A stretch of DNA of 64,000 bases from Chitinophaga polysaccharea (GCF_902150045.1 NZ_CABFVU010000002.1:732001-796000); one strand, 5' to 3'; positions 44,860 through 53,512 are shown, counted from the first letter of the stretch. Notes: generated from the letters alone by a model not told the origin. Numbers and translations: made by a program.

Positions 44860-46257
44860 GTGAAAAAGAATCAGGTTATCAGCATTCTGGCAGCAGTACT
44901 GTTATTTGTAACAGGAAATGCCGGTGCGCAGCAAATGCCGTCGCTGCATACATTGCAGCAACAATTTGTGGATCTGCGTTTCGGTATGTTCATCCATTTT
45001 AATATCCCCACTTTTATGGACGACGACTGGGCAGATCCGGAGGCATCGCCGGCTATCTTCAACCCGAAGAAACTGGATTGTAATCAATGGGCAGCAGCGG
45101 CCAGATCGGCGAATATGTCTTATGGTTGTTTAACTACAAAACATCACAGCGGCTTTGCTATCTGGGATACCAAAACCACACCTTATAATGTGATGAACAG
45201 CCCGTTGAAAAGGGATGTGGTAAAAGAATATGCCAATGCCTTCCGTGCGAAAGGACTGAAGGTGATGTTGTATTACTCTATCCTGGACACGCACCATAAG
45301 ATAAGACCGGGACAGATTACAAAGGAAGACATTAAGATGATCAAGGCGCAGCTCACCGAGTTGCTTACCAACTATGGGGAAATCACTGCGCTGATCATTG
45401 ATGGATGGGATGCGCCCTGGTCAAGGATCTCATATGATGATGTGCCTTTTGAGGAAATCTATGGGCTGATTAAAAGGCTGCAGCCTAACTGCCTGGTGAT
45501 GGACCTGAACGCAGCGAAGTACCCTGCAGAAGCCTTGTTCTATACAGATATAAAATCGTATGAACAGGGTGCGGGTCAGCACATTTCTACGGAGAATAAC
45601 CACTTGCCGGCATTATCGTGCCTGCCTATCAACACGGCATGGTTCTGGAAAGCGGATTTCCCCACTACGCCGGTGAAGAGCGTTGACAGGCTGGTGAACG
45701 AAAACATTGTTCCGTTTAATAAAGCCTGGTGCAATTTTATTTTGAATGTGGCGCCTAACCGCGATGGACTGATTGACAACAATGCCCTGGAAACCTTAAA
45801 GCAGATCGGGAAGCAATGGAAAAATGACGGACCTGTAGCGGCATTACCCGCGTATGCATCTCCCATTATTTCACCTAACATTGCCAAACACCAACCGGCT
45901 AATTCCAGCTGGAGCAGTGATATGAACATCATGGATTTTGCGAACGATGATAGTTTCAGAAGCACGTGGCAATCGAACCGCGCGGTGAAGCAACCCTGGT
46001 TTGAAGTGGAATTTGACCGGCAGGAGGGCTTTAACATGATAGTGATTACCGAAGATAAAGCGCGTATTAAGCAATACCGGCTGGAATACAATGAGAACGG
46101 GGAGTGGAAGCCGTTGCCATCAGAAGGGGAACATGCGGGTCGTGTGAGTATTCATCGTTTCCCGCGTGTATGGGGTAATAAAGTAAGGATACTGATAAAC
46201 GGTTATTCCGAAACGCCTGCGATTGCAGAGTTTGGCGTGTATAACGAGAAACGGTAA
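44860..46257 (+). CDS. Secreted alpha-L-fucosidase, GH29
   Basis: 465 residues from a GTG at 44860, which gives a clean signal peptide (KKNQVISILAAVLLFVTGNAGAQ). An ATG at 44815 overlapping the end of the SusD gene would add 15 residues in front of it. The catalytic domain (about 30-330) shows RFGMFIHFNIPTFM, LTTKHHSGFAIWDTK and LIIDGWDAPW with Asp181 as the likely nucleophile, all typical of GH29. The C-terminal about 120 residues look like a discoidin (F5/8 type C) sugar-binding domain. It removes terminal alpha-fucose from glycans and matches the SusCD pair before it. A strong terminator follows. Confidence 0.9.
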   Translation: MKKNQVISILAAVLLFVTGNAGAQQMPSLHTLQQQFVDLRFGMFIHFNIPTFMDDDWADPEASPAIFNPKKLDCNQWAAAARSANMSYGCLTTKHHSGFAIWDTKTTPYNVMNSPLKRDVVKEYANAFRAKGLKVMLYYSILDTHHKIRPGQITKEDIKMIKAQLTELLTNYGEITALIIDGWDAPWSRISYDDVPFEEIYGLIKRLQPNCLVMDLNAAKYPAEALFYTDIKSYEQGAGQHISTENNHLPALSCLPINTAWFWKADFPTTPVKSVDRLVNENIVPFNKAWCNFILNVAPNRDGLIDNNALETLKQIGKQWKNDGPVAALPAYASPIISPNIAKHQPANSSWSSDMNIMDFANDDSFRSTWQSNRAVKQPWFEVEFDRQEGFNMIVITEDKARIKQYRLEYNENGEWKPLPSEGEHAGRVSIHRFPRVWGNKVRILINGYSETPAIAEFGVYNEKR

Positions 46258-46269
46258 CCGGTGTATTTG

Positions 46270-46325
46270 TCCGCAGCCTTTGCCAGGGAGCATATTCCTC
46301 CCGGACAAAGGCTGCGGATTTTTTA
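46270..46325. terminator. Bidirectional terminator between convergent genes
   Basis: TCCGCAGCCTTTG (46270-46282) pairs perfectly with 46306-46318, with an inner stem GGGAG / CTCCC. It is followed by a T run on the plus strand and preceded by T/A-rich sequence, and lies between the fucosidase and the minus-strand oxidoreductase. Confidence 0.88.
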
Positions 46326-47924
46326 TTTTTTTTCTTCATGGTATTCCTGTTCCGTATTTATAGACCAGATATTTGATTTGGTAACAATGCCGTTGGCAAT
46401 ATTATCTACCGCCACCATAGCGGTGAGCATGGAGTGATCGGAATTGTTGTATTTGTGCATGCCGTTGCGGCCCACCAGGAACAGGTTCTCGAAGGTATCT
46501 ATATAACTTTTCAGTTCTTCGAAGCGGGCATAGGTACCCCAATAGGCAGGGTATGTTTTTTCCATCCTGAGCACGGTAGCATCGAGTACATCGGCCTGTT
46601 GTGCCAGTCCTATTTTACAGAGTTCGCGGATGGCTGTTTCACGGATCTCTTCATCGCTCAGGTCCCAGAAATCATCTCCCTTATTACAAAAATATTCCAT
46701 TCCCACCCAGGTGGTATCCCGGTCTTTCACCATGTAGGGGCTCCAGTTATTGAACAATTGCAGCCTGCCTACCTTTACATCTTTTTCCTGGATGTAGATC
46801 CAGGTATCTTTCAGTTCCAGCGGCTTGTGCTCACCGGTTTTTTTATCTTCGAAGCTGAGGTTTTTTAGTAAGATGCCGATGGTGATAAAGTCGCGGTAAT
46901 GCAGTCCTGCAGCGATTTCACGAACATTGCCTGGTACATTTGCTTCCAGGTCGGCCACCAGTTCTTTGATGGGCATGGTAGAGAAGAAGTAGTCGCCTTC
47001 CAGCACCACTGTTTCCCCTGTGCTGCGATCCAGCGCTTCTATAGCAGTGATCTGGTTGCCGGAGGTATGGATCTTTTTTACATCGTGTTGCATCAGCACA
47101 GTGCCGCCTTTGTTGATCACCTGGTGAGCTACTTCTTCCCAAAGCTGGCCGGGGCCATGTTTAGGATACAGGAATTGTTCGATCAGGCTTGTCTCCACAT
47201 TTTTTTGTTTAAGGTCTTTCGGTTTGCCTGCTTCCACCGCAGATTTCACCGCATGGGCAATAGCTTTCCCTATGGAGATGCCTTTGATCCTTTGCGCGCC
47301 CCATTCCGCAGATATGGCTTTGCAGGATACGCCCCACACTTTTTCTGTATAGTCTTTAAAGAAGAGATGATAGAGGGTAAGGCCAAAACGGTTTACCATG
47401 AAGTCTTCCAGCGATTTTTCATTTTTCCGTGGAAAGATCTGTGCCCACAGGTACGACATCATGATGCTGATGGTGGTGGTGAAGCCGAGTTTACGCAGCG
47501 TATCTACCGATAACTGGATGGGATAGGTAAAGAACTTATGGAGAAAATAGATGCGCGACAGGCGTTTTCTCACCAGCATGATGAGATCCGGATCGGGAGC
47601 TACCAGGGTGTCGGTATTATTGTTGTTGCGGTTCACCTTTACTTCTTTTGTTTTTTGCTGGTAGCTGATGGAGAATATTTCAGCGGCTTCCTTATCCAGC
47701 GGCATCATGTTCATCCACCAGTCCATTACGCGGTCTGATTTGGAGAAGAAGCGATGGCCGCCGATATCGATGCGGTTACCTTTGTAGTTAACGGTTTTGG
47801 AAATACCGCCGATGTCTGTGCTTTTCTCCAGTACAATAGGGGTGATACCGGTGCGCTGTAGTAGTTCATAGGCAGCGGTGAGGCCTGCGGGGCCGGCGCC
47901 AATGATGATAGCTTTCTTTTGCAT
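46323..47924 (-). CDS. NAD(P)/FAD-dependent oxidoreductase, amine-oxidase-like
   Basis: 533 residues. The N-terminal dinucleotide fold is clear: [18 protein letters not shown] (5-22) and an acidic strand end [30 protein letters not shown], the GG doublets of the protoporphyrinogen-oxidase / UDP-galactopyranose-mutase-like group. A later FAD contact is [24 protein letters not shown] (about 485-508). Related genes often lie near polysaccharide or lipid synthesis genes, but the reaction is not known. The protein appears cytoplasmic. It is transcribed alone; its neighbour upstream starts 283 bp away. Confidence 0.82.
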   Translation of the reverse strand: MQKKAIIIGAGPAGLTAAYELLQRTGITPIVLEKSTDIGGISKTVNYKGNRIDIGGHRFFSKSDRVMDWWMNMMPLDKEAAEIFSISYQQKTKEVKVNRNNNNTDTLVAPDPDLIMLVRKRLSRIYFLHKFFTYPIQLSVDTLRKLGFTTTISIMMSYLWAQIFPRKNEKSLEDFMVNRFGLTLYHLFFKDYTEKVWGVSCKAISAEWGAQRIKGISIGKAIAHAVKSAVEAGKPKDLKQKNVETSLIEQFLYPKHGPGQLWEEVAHQVINKGGTVLMQHDVKKIHTSGNQITAIEALDRSTGETVVLEGDYFFSTMPIKELVADLEANVPGNVREIAAGLHYRDFITIGILLKNLSFEDKKTGEHKPLELKDTWIYIQEKDVKVGRLQLFNNWSPYMVKDRDTTWVGMEYFCNKGDDFWDLSDEEIRETAIRELCKIGLAQQADVLDATVLRMEKTYPAYWGTYARFEELKSYIDTFENLFLVGRNGMHKYNNSDHSMLTAMVAVDNIANGIVTKSNIWSINTEQEYHEEKK

Positions 47925-48207
47925 GAGCGAATGAGGTTATTGAATTAATGGTTCTGAGGAGAGCTGTATGTAATTCCTGTTTGTAACGGTTTACCGGGAT
48001 GGCATTCCCCGGGCAAAAAAATGGTGGAAGCTGTTTGTCAGTGGCATAGTAAAAAATGGTTTTGCTCCAGGTGTTTCCCGGCGGGGGAATCATCTGTTTT
48101 TGAGGGTATATGAAATACGGGTTAGCAGCAGATAGTGAAGGCTGCACGCACTATACAAGTATAGGCGATGTTACTGAAATGCGACGTCAGCAGTAAATGT
48201 TAGCGGC

Positions 48208-49056
48208 TTAGAATTTCCATTTATAAAAATTTACAGGCGCATGTTTTCCTTCGCTGATGGTTACATAGCCGCTGTTATCGGGGAGTATGGCGATACCTTC
48301 TCCTTGTTTTTCGATCACGTAAGGGAGCTCTTTTGCGGTTTTTGACATGGCTTGTTCCACGCTTTCGCCCGTGTTGCGATGCCAGTAATAAACGGTGGTG
48401 AGGGTTTTAATAACGATGTGGTGCCCGTCTTTCGAAATATCGCCGGAGGTAACCCAGGTGTAGGGGAGTTTTATCAGTTTTTCCAGGGTGGCTTTATCGC
48501 CGTCTTTGAAGAACAGCTGGCTGGTTTTATACAGGCTTATTTCTTTTTCTCTTTTGCTGAGGATATAGATCTGTTTGCTGATAGGATCTATCATGAGCGA
48601 TTCTGCATCGCGGGGGCTGTTGGGATAGTGCAGTGTAAGCACATCCGGTGTGATTTCCAGGTGAGCGGCCGGCAGTTTATCCGGTTCCTGGAAGCGGTAA
48701 ATGCGGATATGGTTTCTTATACCGGAGTTATCGCCTATATCGCCTACATACACATAGTGCTTGCCTTTTACCGGGCCTATCCCTTCTGCAATGTCTTCCC
48801 AGTCGCGGTTCCCTGCATCAGCGAGTTTTACGGTGCTGATCAGTTCTGCTTTGTTGTTGAGCAGGTATACTTCGGGTTTATTGCCGCTGTCGTTATGAGT
48901 CCAGAAGCATCCTTTCAGTGTGGAGCTGGAGGCGATGCCGGAGGCTTCTTTGATTTTATCGGTAGACAGGGCGCCGAGTTCCACAGGGGTAACTGTTTGC
49001 GCCATTACTGAAACGGGCGAGAGGAGCATGAGTATATAGAAGGTGATATAACGCAT
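48208..49056 (-). CDS. Secreted beta-propeller-like protein of unknown function
   Basis: 282 residues with a signal peptide (about 1-20, ending VMAQ). Repeated strands such as KGCFWTHNDSGNKPEVYLLNNKAELIS, RDWEDIAEGIGPVKGKHYVYVGDIGDN and GEGIAILPDNSGYVTISEGK suggest a single propeller, similar to SdiA-regulated or phytase-like propellers. The conserved Asp and Asn side chains (HNDSGN, GDIGDN) could bind a metal ion. I do not recognise a defined family. No operon partner is seen. Confidence 0.7.
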   Translation of the reverse strand: MRYITFYILMLLSPVSVMAQTVTPVELGALSTDKIKEASGIASSSTLKGCFWTHNDSGNKPEVYLLNNKAELISTVKLADAGNRDWEDIAEGIGPVKGKHYVYVGDIGDNSGIRNHIRIYRFQEPDKLPAAHLEITPDVLTLHYPNSPRDAESLMIDPISKQIYILSKREKEISLYKTSQLFFKDGDKATLEKLIKLPYTWVTSGDISKDGHHIVIKTLTTVYYWHRNTGESVEQAMSKTAKELPYVIEKQGEGIAILPDNSGYVTISEGKHAPVNFYKWKF

Positions 49057-49481
49057 CCGTTAAATTACGGAAAAGTTTGGGGATTTTGTCTTGGAACACT
49101 GATTACGCTGATTACTTTGATTTTATTTTTTAATGATTGTTGTTTTGGGAATATGTGGCTGATGCCTGGGAATAGCTGTGGTGTGGCTTAGGGCATACTG
49201 TATGCTTGCAGAGCGTGTGCAGGAAAGGTGGACTTGATCTGGGGTTATATTTTGGGTGAGATAATGGGTGTTTGGTTGATTTTCTTGTTTGGGGAAAGGA
49301 GGGTGCGGGTGTTTAAAATGCGTTTTATTGCCGGAAGGGTGACTTGATAATGTTTTTTGCCTGGTTTAGTGATACCCGGAAGCCGGGATATATTGCCAGT
49401 GGGCATGAAACACCGCAGAGATACCGGCTCTGTGTTTGTAATGATCTTATTTGAAAGATGATTTTATGCGCGTGTGGGTGT
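49057..49481. other. Gene-free stretch
   Basis: No convincing gene, RNA or repeat. The 5' end must hold the promoter of the minus-strand gene at 48208-49056. GT-rich sequence on the plus strand; no structure stands out. Confidence 0.4.
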
Positions 49482-49688
49482 TCATTCCCGTGGCCATTTT
49501 CTTCTCTTGTTGCGTATATCCGGCGCCGGTAGTTTTTCTTTATTGGATGTTGGTGTGTAAGGTAGTACCTTTCTTACATCCGGTATCTGTTGTTTTCGTT
49601 TCCTGCTTTCTGTTGTGGTTGCGGCTATGATATCGGCGGCCATGAAGCGGCGGTCCGCACTTGTTTCTTTTCCCTTCAGCACCTTCAC
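49482..49688 (-). CDS. Doubtful small basic ORF coupled to the upstream gene
   Basis: 68 residues from a GTG that follows directly on the TAG of the previous gene (stop and start abut). The product would be very basic and low in complexity (many Lys, Arg and Thr), with no motif that I recognise. The abutting start speaks for coupling, but the composition and lack of family support speak against a real protein. It could be the disordered tail of the upstream protein read past its stop. Confidence 0.25.
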   Translation of the reverse strand: MKVLKGKETSADRRFMAADIIAATTTESRKRKQQIPDVRKVLPYTPTSNKEKLPAPDIRNKRRKWPRE

Positions 49689-50234
49689 CTATAGTACAAC
49701 AAAAAGTGTTCCTTTCCCGGGAAAGGCGGCTTCCAGTTCCGCGCCTTTGAAGAGGGTATTGATATCGATGGTGATGGTTGCTTTTTGATGTTGAGTGATA
49801 AGTCGTTCTATGAAGCTGATGCGTGTAGCCACCACTGTAAGCTCAAGGTGTGTAGCGGCACCCTGCGGCGGTAATGATTGCGCAGGAATGATCAGGTGGC
49901 CGTTTTGCATAACCGGTTGTATGGAGAAAAACTTTTCTGTGCCGGTATGCTTATTCAGCCGGAATCCTTCCAGGTGCTTGGTCTGGATCAGCGTTTTATT
50001 CAGGCGGTTCACAAAGGAGCCATCGTAGTTAATATCCAGCTGGGGCATTATTGCCTTCCGGATAAGCTTGGCCTTCCTGCTGGCGATCCCGAAGTTGCGG
50101 GATGCCTGCCGGGTGGCGGATGTTTGTTTGACCGTTGCCGGCATAGAACGAACAAAATAGTTTCCATTTCGCCGGTAGCCGATTACATTACCCAATTTAC
50201 CAGTGAATTGGAATAGCCCATTTTGTTTTGCCAT
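49689..50234 (-). CDS. Conserved-looking protein of unknown function
   Basis: 181 residues, starting MAKQNGLFQFTGKLGNVIGYRR. The basic N-terminus (RQASRNFGIASRKAKLIRKAIMP) followed by a beta-rich second half is a pattern that I have seen in short Bacteroidota proteins of unknown role. There is no signal peptide or membrane helix. It has no enzyme motif. The gene stands alone apart from the doubtful ORF after it. Function not assigned. Confidence 0.65.
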   Translation of the reverse strand: MAKQNGLFQFTGKLGNVIGYRRNGNYFVRSMPATVKQTSATRQASRNFGIASRKAKLIRKAIMPQLDINYDGSFVNRLNKTLIQTKHLEGFRLNKHTGTEKFFSIQPVMQNGHLIIPAQSLPPQGAATHLELTVVATRISFIERLITQHQKATITIDINTLFKGAELEAAFPGKGTLFVVL

Positions 50235-50703
50235 ATCTATAATTTAGTTATACCGAATATACGAATTTTTTATAGTTAGGAATCCAAATGATAGTGATTC
50301 TAATTGCATGAAGCGTATCAGTGGATTGATGTATCCGTATTCCTCAAATGTGGCTGCCCATACACGACGGGATGCATCATCACTGTTGTACAATCAGCGC
50401 TGAAGCGGAGTAGGGGATCATCTTAATGGCAACGGAGAGGGAGCCCGTTACCATCTTTATATCCTTTAAATTTCATTACAAAATAAGGGCGTATAAAAAG
50501 TGGGGTACTTGTTAGGGAAGATATAGGTGCATAATCCACCCATGCAAAAGAGGCTTAGGTGATGCCCGGTTCTGGGTGTATCGTGCCGGAAAGCCAGATA
50601 AACCAATTGCAATATGACCAGAAGTACTGGATTAACTTATTTGAGTTGAATTAATATTTACTATTTAATATATTCACTTACAATAATTTATGAAATGTAT
50701 TTT
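50235..50703. other. Gene-free stretch upstream of the Fic operator array
   Basis: No gene recognised on either strand. The right end (50630-50700) is very AT-rich, as expected for promoter DNA of the Fic gene. The left end should hold the promoter of the minus-strand gene 49689-50234. Confidence 0.4.
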
Positions 50704-50786
50704 TTAATCACCGCATTTTATGCGGTGATTAAGGCAAGGTTGCGGCGATTAATGCGTATATTCGCCGCATAAAATGCGGTGATTAA
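50704..50786. promoter_or_regulatory. Operator-like repeat array in front of the Fic gene
   Basis: A perfect inverted repeat with 13-bp arms and TTT centre (50704-50732, TTAATCACCGCAT / ATGCGGTGATTAA). The half-site recurs directly as TTGCGGCGATTAA (50740-50752) and, exactly, as ATGCGGTGATTAA (50774-50786), which abuts the ATG. A second inverted pair is TGCGGCGA (50741-50748) / TCGCCGCA (50762-50769). The array covers the leader completely and looks like a set of repressor sites. Confidence 0.75.
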
Positions 50787-51884
50787 ATGTATATTCATCA
50801 ACAACCAGGATGGCCGGGGTTTAAATGGGATGCCGGGAAATTGGCGGATCAGTTGGCGGAGGTACGCTTTCGCCAGGGAAAAATATTAGGCTATATGGAA
50901 AGTCTTGGCTTTGATCTGCAAACAGAGGCCTCCCTGCAAACACTTACGTTAGACGTTTTGAAATCCAGTGAAATAGAGGGAGAAATTCTTGATACCGATC
51001 AGGTGAGATCATCTATCGCAAGAAGGCTTGGAATTGATATTGCAAGCCCTGTATATGCCGACCGGGAAGTGGAAGGTGTTGTAGAAATGATGATGGATGC
51101 CACCCAGCGATATGAAAGTACACTCAATGATGAGAGGCTGTTCAGCTGGCACGCTGCACTCTTTCCTACAGGGAGAAGCGGAATGAGAAAGATTATAACG
51201 GGAGCATGGAGGAACAATCCTGATACAGCTCCTATGCAGGTGGTTTCAGGTCCTTATGGCAAAGAAAAAGTTCACTATGAAGCGCCGGCAGCGGGCAAAC
51301 TATCTGGTGAGATGAACATTTTTCTTGAATGGTTTAATCGTGATGTGGATTATGATCCGATCATCAAGGCTGCCATTGTTCATTTATGGTTTGTTACAAT
51401 ACATCCATTTGATGATGGCAACGGTCGTATAGCCCGGGCTATTGCGGATATGCAACTTGCGCGTTCGGATAATAACAACCAGCGCTTTTACAGTATGTCG
51501 GCTCAGATCAGGAAGGATAGGAATGCATATTATGCTATACTGGAGAAAACGCAAAAGGGCAAGCTGGATATAACCGGGTGGATTGAATGGTTCCTCGCAT
51601 GCCTCCATCGTGCAATGATGAACACTGATGATATTCTTGTTAATGTTTTAAAGAAAGCCAGGTTTTGGAAGGAACATAAAGACGCTTCATTTAATGAGCG
51701 GCAAAGGAATATTCTTATTAAACTACTCGATGGATTTACTGGAAAACTAACGTCTTCAAAGTGGGCAAAGATCACCAAATGTTCTTCTGATACCGCTGTA
51801 CGGGATATAAACGACCTGGTACAAAAAGGCGTATTGAAGAAGGAAGATGCAGGAGGAAGGAGTACGAGTTACGTTTTAGTGTAG
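50787..51884 (+). CDS. Fic-domain protein AMP-transferase with N-terminal inhibitory motif and C-terminal winged helix
   Basis: 365 residues. An N-terminal DUF4172-like helical region (about 5-90) contains the inhibitory motif SSEIEG (60-65; S-x3-E-G), so this is a class II, self-contained Fic protein. The catalytic motif HPFDDGNGRIAR (206-217) is complete, so AMP transfer from ATP to a target hydroxyl is expected. The C-terminal about 70 residues (RQRNILIKLLDGF ... SSDTAVRDINDLVQKGVLKK) form a winged helix-turn-helix. Together with the repeat array at its start codon this suggests that it binds its own promoter. No antitoxin-like gene is next to it. Confidence 0.92.
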   Translation: MYIHQQPGWPGFKWDAGKLADQLAEVRFRQGKILGYMESLGFDLQTEASLQTLTLDVLKSSEIEGEILDTDQVRSSIARRLGIDIASPVYADREVEGVVEMMMDATQRYESTLNDERLFSWHAALFPTGRSGMRKIITGAWRNNPDTAPMQVVSGPYGKEKVHYEAPAAGKLSGEMNIFLEWFNRDVDYDPIIKAAIVHLWFVTIHPFDDGNGRIARAIADMQLARSDNNNQRFYSMSAQIRKDRNAYYAILEKTQKGKLDITGWIEWFLACLHRAMMNTDDILVNVLKKARFWKEHKDASFNERQRNILIKLLDGFTGKLTSSKWAKITKCSSDTAVRDINDLVQKGVLKKEDAGGRSTSYVLV

Positions 51885-51905
51885 CAAAATAATGATCAGG
51901 AATGT

Positions 51906-51913
51906 TGTTTTTC
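51906..51913 (+). repeat. Left target-site duplication of the IS
   Basis: TGTTTTTC, repeated exactly at 53350-53357 on the other side of the element. Eight base pairs is the duplication length expected for ISL3-type elements. Confidence 0.93.
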
Positions 51914-51939
51914 GGATCAAGTTGAAAAGTTGGGGGATG
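51914..51939 (+). repeat. Left terminal inverted repeat of the IS
   Basis: 26 bp, exact reverse complement of 53324-53349; contains GTTGAAAAGTTGGGGGATG. Confidence 0.93.
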
Positions 51940-51949
51940 TCCATAAATT

Positions 51950-52909
51950 TTAAGCATAGAGTTTAGTTAATCTATAGAGAAAGAATTCTACATCCCGCAC
52001 CCCTCGTAGTGCATTTCTAAAGGCCTTTACTTTTGCATTGAATGATTCTGCAGCCGCATTGGTGGCTCTGTTGTTGAAGAAGTTGAGGATACCCAGATAA
52101 TGAGTTCTGATAGTCCTGGCAACGGTCTTGAAGGATAAAATCCCCGCTTCCTCCACGTCATTATACCACAAAGCCAGCTTCTTAAATGCTTCTTCTTTAC
52201 ACTTACAATGTCTGTAAACCTCACCGAGTCGCAGGGATAGCTGGTAGGATTTATGAATAAGGGGGTAATGACTAAATAAAAGTTCCGCTCTCTGCTGCTG
52301 CTCTCTGGTCCATAGTCTGGGATGCTTAAATAGCAAGTATCGGCTTCTGGCCAGCAGCTGTTTAGCTGTATCGCCGTTAGCGAGCCTGACTGGCTCATAC
52401 TTCATTGCGGCTCGTTTTGCCTGCTCGTATTCCAGATTCTCCTGTTCCAGGGCTTCCCAGCGATGCTTTATTCTGATTTCCTGTACCGCATCAAAAGCCA
52501 GGTGTTGCACATGGAAGCGATCTATCACCCGATGGGCGTTAGGGAAACAGGCTTTAACAGCGCTATTAAGGCTACCAGACATATCGATGGTAACTTCCTG
52601 TACTCTTCCACGCAGGCGTTTAGGGATCTTAAACAGTATTTCTTTCAGAAATTCAGACTGAGTGCCCTTGATCATAGCCACTATTGAGCCTTTGCGCCCT
52701 TTGGCCAGCTTATTAGTGACAATTGTATACAGTTCTCCACTGGAAAAGGCTGTCTCGTCTATACTTAAAGCGGCACCAATGTTTTGTTCAAAAAGCATCC
52801 ATTCAGTAGCATGTTCTTTTTGATCCCAGGTACCAAAATCACTGAGATGATGCTTGTATTGCTGGCCTAACTGTTTACCGTCTATCTGAAAGAAATGGCC
52901 CAATTGCAC
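51950..52909 (-). CDS. IS transposase, catalytic part (ISL3-like DDE domain)
   Basis: 319 residues from a GTG at 52909, but the frame is open back to 52942 and reads KDYLDKYPVSPV before it, which joins smoothly to the upstream frame. The DDE acids are visible: LSIDETAF (about 49-56), RVIDRFHVQHL (about 136-146) and AAAESFNAKVKAFR (about 287-300), as in ISL3 transposases. It is therefore probably made as a fusion of about 440 residues with the N-terminal part by frameshifting, not from the GTG. The element's ends are intact, so activity is plausible. Confidence 0.9.
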   Translation of the reverse strand: MQLGHFFQIDGKQLGQQYKHHLSDFGTWDQKEHATEWMLFEQNIGAALSIDETAFSSGELYTIVTNKLAKGRKGSIVAMIKGTQSEFLKEILFKIPKRLRGRVQEVTIDMSGSLNSAVKACFPNAHRVIDRFHVQHLAFDAVQEIRIKHRWEALEQENLEYEQAKRAAMKYEPVRLANGDTAKQLLARSRYLLFKHPRLWTREQQQRAELLFSHYPLIHKSYQLSLRLGEVYRHCKCKEEAFKKLALWYNDVEEAGILSFKTVARTIRTHYLGILNFFNNRATNAAAESFNAKVKAFRNALRGVRDVEFFLYRLTKLYA

Positions 52910-52925
52910 AGGGCTTACAGGATAT

Positions 52926-53279
52926 TTATCTAAGTAATCCTTTTAAAAAAGCACCGAACTCCGGTGTCATTCGTGTGCCTTTTTTAACTATTTCCCAATC
53001 TCTTGTTATTATTTCTCCATCCTCTAAAACCTCCCACCGACGGCGTTTGGCATGCAGGGTGACCTTTTGGCCACGTATAGGAAAATCCTGAATTGCAATT
53101 TCTGAGAAGAAACCTTTGGAGTGTGCTTTTCTATGCTGATGCTCTACTGGGATTGTATTCTTTTCTTCCAGGTATATATCAATACCCTCCTTATTCTGAC
53201 TTGAATCAATTAAGTCAAAATACTCTAAAACCCCTGCTGGTAACAGCATCTCTACTAGTTTGCGAAAATTCTGATCCAC
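52926..53279 (-). CDS. IS transposase, N-terminal DNA-binding region
   Basis: 117 residues from a GTG at 53279. It matches what is annotated as the ISAon1-family transposase N-terminal region: MLLPAGVLEYFDL at the start, then a basic part (HAKRRRWEVLEDGEII) that should bind the terminal repeats. It ends EFGAFLKGLLR just after the run T6A4 (52941-52950 on the plus strand as complement), where a shift of one base forward leads into the catalytic frame. Confidence 0.87.
   Translation of the reverse strand: MDQNFRKLVEMLLPAGVLEYFDLIDSSQNKEGIDIYLEEKNTIPVEHQHRKAHSKGFFSEIAIQDFPIRGQKVTLHAKRRRWEVLEDGEIITRDWEIVKKGTRMTPEFGAFLKGLLR
52941..52950 (-). other. Candidate programmed frameshift or slippage site in the IS transposase
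   Basis: On the minus strand the junction reads GCT TTT TTA AAA GGA. The catalytic frame is +1 to this (AAG GAT TAC). Loss of one base in the T6A4 run, or a +1 ribosomal shift, would fuse the two parts as FLKDYLDKYP. Confidence 0.65.
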
Positions 53280-53323
53280 GTGCTTCGTTGGTTAATCTGC
53301 TGCAAAAAAACTACTTTTTATCC

Positions 53324-53349
53324 CATCCCCCAACTTTTCAACTTGATCC
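53324..53349 (-). repeat. Right terminal inverted repeat of the IS
   Basis: 26 bp, exact reverse complement of 51914-51939. Confidence 0.93.
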
Positions 53350-53357
53350 TGTTTTTC
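53350..53357 (+). repeat. Right target-site duplication of the IS
   Basis: TGTTTTTC, identical to 51906-51913. Confidence 0.93.
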
Positions 53358-53363
53358 CCAGAT

Positions 53364-53393
53364 GGATGATAGTATCACGTGATACTATCATCC
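53364..53393. terminator. Perfect 30-bp palindrome, possible displaced Fic terminator
   Basis: Two 15-base arms with no spacer (left arm GGATGATAGTATCAC), followed by CGCTTTTCC on the plus strand. Without the IS it would lie about 24 bp after the Fic stop codon region, so it is probably the Fic terminator or a protein-binding site. Confidence 0.55.
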
Positions 53394-53407
53394 CGCTTTT
53401 CCCCAAT

Positions 53408-53439
53408 AAAAAAAGCCCGCCGTTAAGCGAGCTTTTTTT
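53408..53439 (-). terminator. Terminator of tRNA-Gln(CTG)
   Basis: On the minus strand GCTCGC / GCGGGC (one G-U pair) with loop of 6, followed by a T run (complement of 53408-53414), directly after the tRNA. Confidence 0.85.
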
Positions 53440-53441
53440 CG

Positions 53442-53512
53442 TTGCCTGACCTGGATTCGAACCAAGACAAACAGAGTCAGAGTCTGTCGTACTACCGTTA
53501 TACTATCAGGCA
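53442..53512 (-). tRNA. tRNA-Gln, anticodon CTG
   Basis: A 71-nt cloverleaf on the minus strand: perfect acceptor TGCCTGA / TCAGGCA, anticodon stem ACAGA / TCTGT with loop CTCTGAC (anticodon CTG, reads CAG), T arm CTTGG-TTCGAAT-CCAGG. The body closely resembles tRNA-Gln(TTG) at 13105. CCA is not encoded. Confidence 0.95.

Larger units (their letters stand above)
51914..53349 (-). mobile_element. Complete insertion sequence, ISL3-like (ISAon1-type), 1436 bp
   Basis: Bounded by perfect 26-bp terminal inverted repeats (51914-51939 and 53324-53349, beginning GGATCAAGTTGAAAAG at the left) and by 8-bp direct repeats TGTTTTTC. It carries two minus-strand transposase frames. Intact ends and exact target duplication point to a recent insertion. 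It landed between the Fic stop codon and the palindrome that may be the Fic terminator. Confidence 0.95.

Noticed and set aside
46899-47513. Plus-strand open frame of 204 codons inside the amine-oxidase-like gene
   Set aside because: Antisense shadow with no motif; the minus-strand gene is well supported.
47925-48207. Possible small gene between the amine-oxidase-like and propeller-like genes
   Set aside because: The open frames here only extend into shadows of the neighbouring gene and have no start context or motif; probably promoter DNA.
50704-50786. Short direct repeats that might look like a CRISPR start
   Set aside because: Repeats are only about 12-13 bp, spacing is uneven (20 and 34 bp), they form inverted pairs, and no cas gene is present; an operator array fits better.
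13105-53512. The two tRNA-Gln genes as ends of an integrated element
   Set aside because: They differ in anticodon, lie in opposite orientation 40 kb apart, show no integrase, and the genes between are ordinary PUL and housekeeping genes.
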